From the NCBI GenBank assembly GCA_030830595.1, contig JAURMS010000111.1, forward strand, positions 1-5,141: a stretch of 5,141 nt of DNA, read 5' to 3'. Origin of the DNA: Gammaproteobacteria bacterium. GTDB taxonomy: Bacteria > Pseudomonadota > Gammaproteobacteria > Steroidobacterales > Steroidobacteraceae. Under the pieces are notes generated by a model. That model saw only the letters and a list, made by a program, of their open reading frames with translations. It searched no databases and was not told the origin of the DNA. The translations under genes and the position numbers were made by a program. Below, one piece after another: positions 1 through 5,141 of this stretch (within the stretch, counting starts at the first letter, position 1; every line of letters starts with the position of its first letter).

Positions 1-2882
1 ACCAGGGCCGCTTCGTGGATTGCAACGACAATGCAGTGGCGTTCTTCAAGATGTCCAGGCAAGACCTGCTCGCGGTGGGGCCGCGCGAGGTCAGCCCGCC
101 CATCCAGGCCGATGGCAAACCCTCCTTCGATTCCGGTCGAGGCCACGTGGAACTGGCCCTGCAGGGCGGTTCTCCCGTCTTCGAGTGGATGTACCGGGAC
201 GGCGATGCAAGGGAATTGCCCTCGGAGGTGAGGCTGGTGCGAATCCCGAGTTCCCGGGGCAACCTGCTGCGCGCCAGCATCATCGACATCACCGACCGCA
301 AGCGAGCGGAGCACGTAGCCGCGGGCGAACGCAAGGTCTTCGAGAAGATTGCCTCCAGCGCCGGCCTGCCCGATACCCTGGAATCCATCACCGACATCAT
401 CGAGCAGGTCATCCCGGAATCGGTATGCGCGATCCGCCTGTACGATGGCGAGCGTAACCTGCTGAACCATGGCGCGGGCAGCAACGTGCCGCGCAACTAC
501 ATCAAGCGCATGGAAGATCTTCCGGCGGAGATTCGCTACGGCTCCTGTGCCACCGCCGTGGCCCTGCAGCGGCAGATCATCGTGCCCGACATCCGCAAGG
601 ATCCATTCTGGGAGCACCGACGGGATGCGGCCCTGCAGGCCGGAATGCGGGCTTCGTGGTCGACGCCCATCCGCCGGGCCGACGGCAAGATGCTTGGCAC
701 CTTTGCGGTCTACGTCAAGCGCACCGGCCTTCCCGGTCGCCGGGATCTCGAACTGATTTCCCGCATGACCCAGCTGTCGCGGATTGCCATCGAGAGGCGG
801 TATGCCGAGCGCGCGTTGCTCAACAGCGAGCAGAAATTCCGCGGCCTGTTCGACAACGTCGTGGAGGGCGTATACCAGTGCGCCCGCGACGGGCGCCTCC
901 TGTCGGGGAATCCGGCGCTGGTGCAGATGCTCGGCTATCCGAGCCTGACTGCCCTGCAGGGAGTGGGCCTGACGGCGGAGCTGTACGTGGATCCGGCTGC
1001 CCGTGAGCAGCGGATCGCGCGCCTGGTTCGGGAGAGTCGGCTGGTCGAGGAAGAATACGAGATGCGCCGTGGCGACGGCACGATCATCACCGTCAGCGAC
1101 AACGCCAGGGCCATCCTGTCGGAAGACGGTCAGTTGGAGGGTATCGAGGGTACCCTGAGCGACGTCACCGAGCGTAAGCGTGCGGAGCTAAGGCTCTTCG
1201 AGGAAAAGGAGCGCGCCCAAGTCACCCTGCAGTCCATCGTGGATGCGGTCATCACCACTGATCGCGATGGCATCATCGATTACCTCAACCCTGTGGCGGA
1301 AAACCTGACAGGCTGGCATATCGATGATGCGATAGGCCAGTCGCTTGCTCGGGTGGCGCGCCTGTTCGAGGAAGATACCCGCGATGCGGTCGAGGCGCCC
1401 GTGGGCCAGGTGGTCGAGCGTGGTCAAACCCTGGCCCTCTCCGACAACACGGTGCTGGAGGGCCGCAAGGGCGGTGAGGTGGCGATCCAAGGCAACGTCG
1501 CACCGATTCGCGACCGCGATGGTGACGTCGTCGGCTCGCTGGTCGTGTTCCACGACGTCAGTCGTGAGCGACGCATGCGACGCCTGCTGGCGCACCAGGC
1601 CGCCCACGATGCCCTCACGGGCCTGATCAATCGTCGTGAGTTCGAGAGTCGGGTCAACCAGGCTTTCGAGGACGTGCACCGGCATCCCGATCGGACGCAT
1701 GTGCTGGTGTTCATCGACCTCGACCGCTTCAAGCTGGTGAACGACACCTGTGGTCACCTGGCGGGCGACGAACTGCTCAGGCAGATCACCGGCCTGCTGC
1801 AGACGCGAGTCCGCGCCGACGATTCGCTGGCACGTCTCGGTGGCGACGAGTTCGGCGTGCTGCTGCTGAATTGTGCGGCCGAGTCGGCGCGCAACATCGC
1901 TGACGGCATGCGGCAGGTCATCAAGGACTACGCATTCCGCTGGGAAGACCGGACGATGACGGTGGGTGCCTCGATCGGCCTAGTGGAACTGTCCCACCGG
2001 ACCGAGAGCATCGCCTCCCTGCTCTCGGCGGCCGACATGGCCTGCTATGCGGCCAAGGATGGGGGTCGTAATCGCGTCCACATCCACGATCCGGACAGCG
2101 ACTCAGCTCGTAACCGGGAGCTGCGTTGGGTGTCACGGTTGGGGGCCGGTGCCGAAGATGGGCGCCTGGAAGTGGTTTTCCAGCCCTGGGTCGTGGCCTC
2201 TGCGGGCAGCGACGTGCATCCGCACTACGAACTCTTTGCCCGCCTGCGTGACGACGACGGGCGATTGGTGATGCCCGACGAATTCCTCCCTGCGGCAGAG
2301 CGTTACAACGTGATGCCGGCTCTCGACCGATGGATTGTCGAGCGAGCGCTGCGGGAGCTCGTTCCTTCCCGACGCAACGGGGTCAACCGGGCGGCCTATA
2401 CCGTCAGTGTTAACCTCTCTGGCAGCACCATCTCGGACCAGGGCTTCCTCGAGTCCCTGATCGGGCTGCTGGAGGAGTACGACCCGACTCCGGACGTCTT
2501 GTGCTTTGAAATCAGCGAGTCCTCCGCGGTGTCCAACCTCGCCAATACGGCTTTCCTGATTCGGGAACTGAGCCTGCGGGGCTGTCGGGTGGCGCTCGAC
2601 GACTTTGGCAGCGGGCTGAGTTCCTTCACCTATCTGCGCAACCTGCCAGTCAATTACGTGAAGATGGACGGCCAGTTCGTGCAGGGGGTAGCTACCGACG
2701 ACGTCGACCGGAGCATGGTGGAGTCCATGGTACGGGTGGCCAGTACCCTGGGTGTACAAGTGGTGGCCGAGCGTGTCGAAACCCAGGAATGCTTTGACGT
2801 GTTGCGCGAACTCGGGGTGGCGTTTGCCCAGGGCTATTTGTTCGGTCGCCCAACGCCGATTGCCAAGTTCCCGCATCGTTAA
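1..2882 (+). CDS. Multi-sensor cyclic-di-GMP turnover protein, PAS-GAF-PAS-PAS-GGDEF-EAL (5' partial)
   Basis: This is a predicted bifunctional diguanylate cyclase/phosphodiesterase that would set cytoplasmic c-di-GMP in response to ligands of its sensor domains. The frame is open to the window edge (codons for QGRF precede GTG 15), so the true start is upstream; residues here count from GTG 15. Domains: end of a PAS (1-95, closing DITDRKRAE), GAF (about 105-265), PAS (270-392, closing DVTERKRAE), PAS (400-520), GGDEF (530-693) and EAL (705-955). The cyclase site looks intact: D568, K573, N576, D585 and GGDEF at 609-613. An RxxD inhibitory site (R600-D603) sits five residues before it, suggesting product inhibition. 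The EAL domain keeps E739 (motif reads ELF, not EAL), N800, E832, D862-D863, K883, D885, E919 and Q939, so hydrolysis is plausible. N880 replaces the usual Asp of the LPVDYLK-type segment. I see no membrane segment in the visible part. The net direction of activity cannot be read from sequence. Confidence 0.95.
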   Translation, partial: QGRFVDCNDNAVAFFKMSRQDLLAVGPREVSPPIQADGKPSFDSGRGHVELALQGGSPVFEWMYRDGDARELPSEVRLVRIPSSRGNLLRASIIDITDRKRAEHVAAGERKVFEKIASSAGLPDTLESITDIIEQVIPESVCAIRLYDGERNLLNHGAGSNVPRNYIKRMEDLPAEIRYGSCATAVALQRQIIVPDIRKDPFWEHRRDAALQAGMRASWSTPIRRADGKMLGTFAVYVKRTGLPGRRDLELISRMTQLSRIAIERRYAERALLNSEQKFRGLFDNVVEGVYQCARDGRLLSGNPALVQMLGYPSLTALQGVGLTAELYVDPAAREQRIARLVRESRLVEEEYEMRRGDGTIITVSDNARAILSEDGQLEGIEGTLSDVTERKRAELRLFEEKERAQVTLQSIVDAVITTDRDGIIDYLNPVAENLTGWHIDDAIGQSLARVARLFEEDTRDAVEAPVGQVVERGQTLALSDNTVLEGRKGGEVAIQGNVAPIRDRDGDVVGSLVVFHDVSRERRMRRLLAHQAAHDALTGLINRREFESRVNQAFEDVHRHPDRTHVLVFIDLDRFKLVNDTCGHLAGDELLRQITGLLQTRVRADDSLARLGGDEFGVLLLNCAAESARNIADGMRQVIKDYAFRWEDRTMTVGASIGLVELSHRTESIASLLSAADMACYAAKDGGRNRVHIHDPDSDSARNRELRWVSRLGAGAEDGRLEVVFQPWVVASAGSDVHPHYELFARLRDDDGRLVMPDEFLPAAERYNVMPALDRWIVERALRELVPSRRNGVNRAAYTVSVNLSGSTISDQGFLESLIGLLEEYDPTPDVLCFEISESSAVSNLANTAFLIRELSLRGCRVALDDFGSGLSSFTYLRNLPVNYVKMDGQFVQGVATDDVDRSMVESMVRVASTLGVQVVAERVETQECFDVLRELGVAFAQGYLFGRPTPIAKFPHR

Positions 2883-2919
2883 CCTGCGCCAGCAAGCAGT
2901 TCGCAGGGATCTTTAGACG

Positions 2920-3906
2920 ATGCCGGTAGATCGACTCGACAGGCGCCTGTCGGTGGCGCCGATGATGGACTGGACTGATCGTCACTGCCGTTATTTTCTG
3001 AGGCAGTTTTCCCCCACCGCACTGCTGTACACGGAGATGGTCGTGGCTCGCGCGCTGGTGCACGGCGACCGGCATCGCCTGCTGGCCTTCTCTGCCGCTG
3101 AGCAACCACTGGCCCTGCAACTCGGCGGCTCGGATCCCAGGGAACTCGCCATGGCGGCGCGCCTTGGCGAGGACTTTGGTTACCTGGAGATCAACCTCAA
3201 CGTCGGCTGCCCGAGTGATCGGGTCCAGGGTGGGCAGTTCGGCGCCTGCCTCATGGATCACCCGGCCCTGGTCGCGGACTGCGTCGCTGCCATCAGGCAG
3301 GCAGTCAGCCTGCCCGTGACGGTCAAGACCCGCATCGGCATCGACGACCGGGAGGATGAGCAGTTTCTCGAGGCCTTCGTGAGGCCGGTGGCCGAGGCCG
3401 GTTGCGCGACCTTCATCATCCACGCCCGCAAGGCGATCCTGAGCGGACTCACTCCCAAGCAGAACCGGGAGATCCCGCCCCTGAACCACGAGCGTGCCTG
3501 CTGGCTCAAGGCCCGTTTCCCAGGCCTCGAGGTGATCCTGAATGGCGGCCTGGTCGGCGCAGGGGACATCCGTCCGTTTCGGTCACGGCTGGACGGCTTC
3601 ATGATCGGGCGGGCGGCCTATCATGATCCGTGGGTGCTCTCTGCCCTGCATCGGGAGTTGATCGATCCTGATTTCGCGGCGCCCGAGTGCGATGACATCG
3701 TGGCCCGGATGGCTGAGTATGCGGGCTCGCGGCTCGCCGAGGGTGTGCCACTGCGCGCGATCACCCGGCACATGCTGGGCATGATGAATGGACGGCCCGG
3801 TGCCCGCGCCTGGCGGCGGTTGTTGAGCGAAAGCGCTGCCCAGCCGGGTGCTGACGGGAAGTTGCTTCAGCAGGCATTGCGCGCGGTCGAGGCCGCATCC
3901 TACTAG
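2920..3906 (+). CDS. dusA: tRNA-dihydrouridine(20/20a) synthase DusA
   Basis: DusA is an FMN-dependent cytoplasmic enzyme that uses NADPH to reduce uridine to dihydrouridine at positions 20 and 20a in the tRNA D-loop. At 328 residues it has the normal family length. The N-terminal SVAPMMDWTDRHCR segment (11-24) is typical of the FMN-binding TIM barrel. The catalytic cysteine is C97 in NVGCPSDRVQ, followed by FGACLM. K136 (VKTRIG), H168 and R170 match flavin and tRNA contacts. The segment HARKA...SGLTPKQNREIPPL (168-188) is the hallmark that separates DusA from DusB and DusC. ILNGG (206-210) and MIGRAAYHDPW (228-238) complete the phosphate-binding part. ATG 2920 is chosen because an in-frame TAG at 2914-2916 closes the frame upstream and the family motif starts soon after. 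A GCAGGGA sequence at 2903-2909 is a plausible, slightly distant ribosome binding site. The gap of 37 bases after the upstream gene, with no terminator seen, suggests co-transcription. Confidence 0.96.
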   Translation: MPVDRLDRRLSVAPMMDWTDRHCRYFLRQFSPTALLYTEMVVARALVHGDRHRLLAFSAAEQPLALQLGGSDPRELAMAARLGEDFGYLEINLNVGCPSDRVQGGQFGACLMDHPALVADCVAAIRQAVSLPVTVKTRIGIDDREDEQFLEAFVRPVAEAGCATFIIHARKAILSGLTPKQNREIPPLNHERACWLKARFPGLEVILNGGLVGAGDIRPFRSRLDGFMIGRAAYHDPWVLSALHRELIDPDFAAPECDDIVARMAEYAGSRLAEGVPLRAITRHMLGMMNGRPGARAWRRLLSESAAQPGADGKLLQQALRAVEAASY

Positions 3907-3945
3907 CTGCTTGACCCAGTTCACGGTTCGGTGCTCACGTCCTTG

Positions 3946-3962
3946 CCGATCCCTCGGTTTTT
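3946..3962 (+). terminator. Weak intrinsic terminator candidate after dusA
   Basis: A 4-bp stem, CCGA (3946-3949) with TCGG (3954-3957), closes a four-base loop and is followed directly by five T residues (3958-3962), 40 bases after the dusA stop. The order of stem and T-run fits an intrinsic terminator separating dusA from the riboswitch leader. The stem is short, so termination may be partial or the match may be chance. If it does not terminate, the riboswitch leader could also be transcribed as part of the upstream unit. Confidence 0.35.
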
Positions 3963-3979
3963 ACTTAGTGTCCTTTCAA

Positions 3980-4065
3980 ACTGCAGCGGCAAACCCGTCG
4001 AAAGCCGGGGACGCAAAGCTTCCGGTCTAAGGGCCCGATGGCCTATGACAGCGGGGTTGCCAGTC
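3980..4065 (+). ncRNA. Cyclic-di-GMP-I (GEMM-I) riboswitch aptamer, first of a tandem pair
   Basis: The conserved class I skeleton is present in order. GGCAA (3988-3992) pairs with TTGCC (4057-4061) as helix P1. CCCG..C (3994-3999) pairs with G..CGGG (4004-4009) around a GAAA tetraloop at 4000-4003. The near-invariant GGGACGCAAAGC follows at 4008-4019. A third helix closes with G4018-C4052 and C4019-G4051 and ends in GGCC/GGCC around CGAT (4032-4043). TCTAAG (4026-4031) facing TATGA (4044-4048) forms the 11-nucleotide GAAA-loop receptor, with the outer C-G pair of the standard motif replaced by U-A. By comparison with the Vibrio cholerae Vc2 aptamer as I recall it, the ligand contacts are G3989, A4016 and C4060. 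G at the first of these points to c-di-GMP rather than cyclic GMP-AMP. It lies in the leader of the Ig-repeat gene; the direction of switching is not visible. Confidence 0.93.
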
Positions 4066-4068
4066 CAG

Positions 4069-4091
4069 CGAAGTGGCATGTCGCCACTTCG
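4069..4091 (+). promoter_or_regulatory. Perfect 9-bp hairpin just after aptamer 1
   Basis: Bases 4069-4077 pair without mismatch with 4083-4091 around a five-base loop (4078-4082). The hairpin begins seven bases after P1 of aptamer 1. A further CCAG (4065-4068) could pair with CTGG (4098-4101) across an internal bulge. No clean T-run follows (only a CT-rich GTCTTCCC at 4101-4108), so it is not a standard intrinsic terminator. It may belong to the expression platform of aptamer 1, act as a spacer that helps the two aptamers fold separately, or be a Rho-independent pause site. The pairing is seen; the role is inferred. Confidence 0.5.
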
Positions 4092-4155
4092 GGGTCCCTG
4101 GTCTTCCCACGCCTGATTTCCGGAGTCGCGCTGACAGTTGGGCGCTGACGGCGTG

Positions 4156-4180
4156 CTGACCGCGCGACCGGCAGTTGTTT
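4156..4180 (+). terminator. Candidate terminator hairpin between the two aptamers
   Basis: CTG-A-CCG (4156-4162, A4159 bulged) pairs with CGGCAG (4169-4174) around a six-base loop, and the stem is followed by TTGTTT (4175-4180). This G+C-rich stem plus imperfect T-run is the best terminator-like structure in the linker. It would end transcription before aptamer 2 and the coding region, giving aptamer 1 a transcriptional output. The T-run is interrupted by G and the stem has a bulge, so the call is tentative. Confidence 0.35.
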
Positions 4181-4255
4181 GAAAAAGGCAAACCCGCCGT
4201 GAGGTGGGGACGCAAAGCCACTGGTCTCGGGCAACGAGACAGCAGGGTTACCAAA
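4179..4255 (+). ncRNA. Cyclic-di-GMP-I (GEMM-I) riboswitch aptamer, second of the pair, adjoining the start codon
   Basis: GGCAA (4187-4191) pairs with TTACC (4248-4252) as P1; the C-A opposition (C4189/A4250) also occurs in the Vc2 aptamer as I recall it. CCCGCC (4193-4198) pairs with GGTGGG (4203-4208) around a GTGA tetraloop (4199-4202). The conserved GGGACGCAAAGCC follows at 4207-4219. The third helix closes with G4217-C4243 and C4218-G4242 and continues as a perfect GTCTCG/CGAGAC stem (4224-4229 with 4235-4240) around a five-base loop. Expected ligand contacts are G4188, A4215 and C4251, consistent with c-di-GMP. Unlike the first aptamer it lacks the CTAAG/TATG receptor. Spacing between conserved blocks is otherwise the same in both, so they look like diverged copies or independently kept members of a tandem pair. 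P1 ends two bases before the ATG of the downstream gene. Confidence 0.92.
4244..4247 (+). promoter_or_regulatory. Ribosome binding site embedded in aptamer 2
   Basis: AGGG, seven bases before ATG 4255, is the only good Shine-Dalgarno match near the start of the Ig-repeat gene. It lies in the conserved AGCAGGGTTACC segment of aptamer 2, directly 5' of the P1 strand. Ligand-stabilised folding should therefore compete directly with ribosome binding. Confidence 0.6.
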
Positions 4256-5141
4256 TGACATCAAGTGACGTGCGAGTGCTTTCCTGCCTACTGGGTATGA
4301 CGGCCTTTCTTTGTGGGTCTCTGGTTTCGCAACCGGCCGAGGCAGTGCGAGGCTGGGCCGCGCGGGAGGGCTGTGCCAGCAAGCCGCTGGCCCCAACCGT
4401 GACCGGCTCTCCGGACACCACGGTTTCGGAGGGCAACGACTATTCCTTCCTCCCGACGGCAAGCGATGGCAACTGCGATGCGTTGACATGGTCCATTGCC
4501 GGGAAGCCGGCCTGGGCTTTCTTCAACCCCCTCACTGGGGTCTTGACCGGCCGGCCTCCAGCAGGATCCGCGGGTACCTACGCGGGAATCTCGATCAGCG
4601 TGACTGACGGTCGCTTCGTGATCGCCATGGCGCCCTTTTCGATCTCGGTGACCCGCGACAACCTGGCCCCGAGGATTTCAGGCACTCCTGCCGCATCGGT
4701 CGTAGCGGGGAACGCATATGGTTTCACGCCGGTCGCCTCCGATCCCGATGGTGATGCCCTGCGTTTCACCATCCTGAATGCGCCGCCTTGGGCGAGTTTC
4801 GATGCGGCGACCGGCCGACTCTCGGGCAAGCCCACGGAGGCGGACTGGGGCGAGTACGTCGATATCCGAATTGAAGCCACGGACGGGAGGCTCTCCGCGA
4901 GCCTGCCGGCATTCGCCGTCAGGGTCGAGCTACCCAACCGGGCACCCGTGATTTATGGCACTGCGGCCCAGTCGGTCACCGTGGGCGAGACCTTCCAGTT
5001 CGTGCCGGGAGCGAGCGACGAGGATGGTGACTTGCTGACCTTCAGCATCAGCAACAAGCCGTCGTGGGCACGCTTCAGCACCTCCACGGGAGAGTTGAGC
5101 GGCACACCGACGGATGCCGATATCGGGCTGTACTCCAGCAT
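4255..5141 (+). CDS. Secreted protein with tandem cadherin/Ig-like (He_PIG-type) repeats, probable adhesin (3' partial)
   Basis: The frame is open from ATG 4255 through the window end (295 codons seen), so the product is longer than shown. The start is supported by AGGG seven bases upstream. Residues 1-30 look like a Sec signal peptide: R7, a hydrophobic stretch LSCLLGMTAFLCGSLV (9-24) and an AEA cleavage site at 28-30. GTG 4270 would give a neater peptide starting MRVLS but has no good ribosome site. Then come repeats of about 91 residues starting near 47, 138 and 230, each with the pattern APxIxGTP...V..G..Y.F.P.ASD.DGD.L.FSI...P.WA.F...TG.LSG.PT..D.G.Y. This is the putative-Ig / dystroglycan-cadherin-like fold of many large bacterial surface proteins. 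DPDGD (163-167) and DEDGD (255-259) are likely calcium ligands. The anchoring or export C-terminus lies outside the window. Adhesion or matrix function is inferred from fold and from the c-di-GMP riboswitches in its leader. Confidence 0.9.
   Translation, partial: MTSSDVRVLSCLLGMTAFLCGSLVSQPAEAVRGWAAREGCASKPLAPTVTGSPDTTVSEGNDYSFLPTASDGNCDALTWSIAGKPAWAFFNPLTGVLTGRPPAGSAGTYAGISISVTDGRFVIAMAPFSISVTRDNLAPRISGTPAASVVAGNAYGFTPVASDPDGDALRFTILNAPPWASFDAATGRLSGKPTEADWGEYVDIRIEATDGRLSASLPAFAVRVELPNRAPVIYGTAAQSVTVGETFQFVPGASDEDGDLLTFSISNKPSWARFSTSTGELSGTPTDADIGLYSS
4393..5141 (+). repeat. Three in-frame Ig/cadherin-like repeat units (third cut by window end)
   Basis: Units begin near 4393, 4666 and 4942, giving periods of 273 and 276 bases (91 and 92 residues). 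They align in protein by the shared APxIxGT opening, the ASDxDGD loop, the PxWAxF segment and the LSGxPT turn. DNA identity between units is low by eye, so these are old protein-level repeats rather than recent duplications. Unit 1 differs: the calcium loop reads SDGNCD and contains C74. Confidence 0.75.

Noticed and set aside
1188..1757. Minus-strand open frame of 189 codons opposite the third PAS and the GGDEF start
   Set aside because: It is antisense to conserved domain sequence, with no motif of its own and no separate upstream signals.
2133..2876. Long minus-strand open frame of 247 codons opposite the EAL domain
   Set aside because: It lies wholly antisense to a well-conserved EAL domain; its translation shows no recognisable fold, and long antisense frames are expected in high-G+C coding DNA.
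2692..3489. Minus-strand open frame of 265 codons spanning the gap between the first two genes
   Set aside because: It overlaps both real genes antisense, including the DusA catalytic region, and its product shows no family features.
3911..3972. Possible sigma-70 promoter (TTGACC at 3911 or TTGCCG at 3944 with TAGTGT at 3966)
   Set aside because: No good -10 box lies 16-18 bases from TTGACC, and the TTGCCG/TAGTGT pair matches the consensus poorly. A promoter for the leader is likely to exist but I cannot place it.
3980..4255. Cyclic GMP-AMP-specific GEMM-Ib riboswitch
   Set aside because: Both aptamers carry G at the position (3989 and 4188) where cGAMP-preferring variants carry A, and neither neighbouring gene suggests that ligand.
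4043..4489. Minus-strand open frame across the riboswitch linker and aptamer 2
   Set aside because: It is antisense to conserved riboswitch sequence and to the Ig-repeat signal peptide; the composition looks like chance translation.
4311..4607. Plus-strand open frame of 98 codons
   Set aside because: It is out of frame with the Ig-repeat gene, which has a signal peptide, a ribosome site and clear repeats across the same stretch.

Overview
The window looks like a piece of a high-G+C proteobacterial chromosome, most likely gammaproteobacterial. It carries a DusA-type tRNA dihydrouridine synthase, a large multi-sensor GGDEF-EAL protein and class I cyclic-di-GMP riboswitches, all common in that group. 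I cannot name a genus from the sequence alone. No tRNA, rRNA, insertion sequence, CRISPR array or phage gene was seen.

Layout, all on the + strand: (1) positions 1-2882, the 3' part of a gene for a PAS-GAF-PAS-PAS-GGDEF-EAL protein whose start lies outside the window; (2) positions 2920-3906, a complete dusA gene 37 bases downstream, probably in the same transcript; (3) positions 3907-4254, a 348-base leader that is not empty: it has a weak terminator-like hairpin after dusA, then two c-di-GMP-I (GEMM-I) riboswitch aptamers in tandem, separated by about 125 bases containing a perfect 9-bp hairpin and a terminator-like hairpin; (4) from position 4255 to the window edge, the start of a secreted protein made of tandem cadherin/Ig-like repeats of about 91 residues. 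The last gene is open at its 3' end.

The window reads as a compact c-di-GMP locus. An enzyme predicted to make and/or degrade c-di-GMP in response to sensed signals lies one gene away from a transcript leader that can sense c-di-GMP twice, and that leader controls a putative surface or adhesion protein. DusA is a tRNA-modifying housekeeping enzyme with no obvious part in this circuit.

The most notable point is the tandem riboswitch. Both aptamers keep the ligand-contacting positions of class I, but they appear to dock with different tertiary contacts: a GAAA loop with an 11-nucleotide receptor in the first, and a GUGA loop with a CU:AG helical receptor in the second. The Shine-Dalgarno sequence of the adhesin gene lies inside the second aptamer and its start codon begins two bases after the closing helix. 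This suggests translational control by aptamer 2 and possibly a separate, transcriptional control by aptamer 1.
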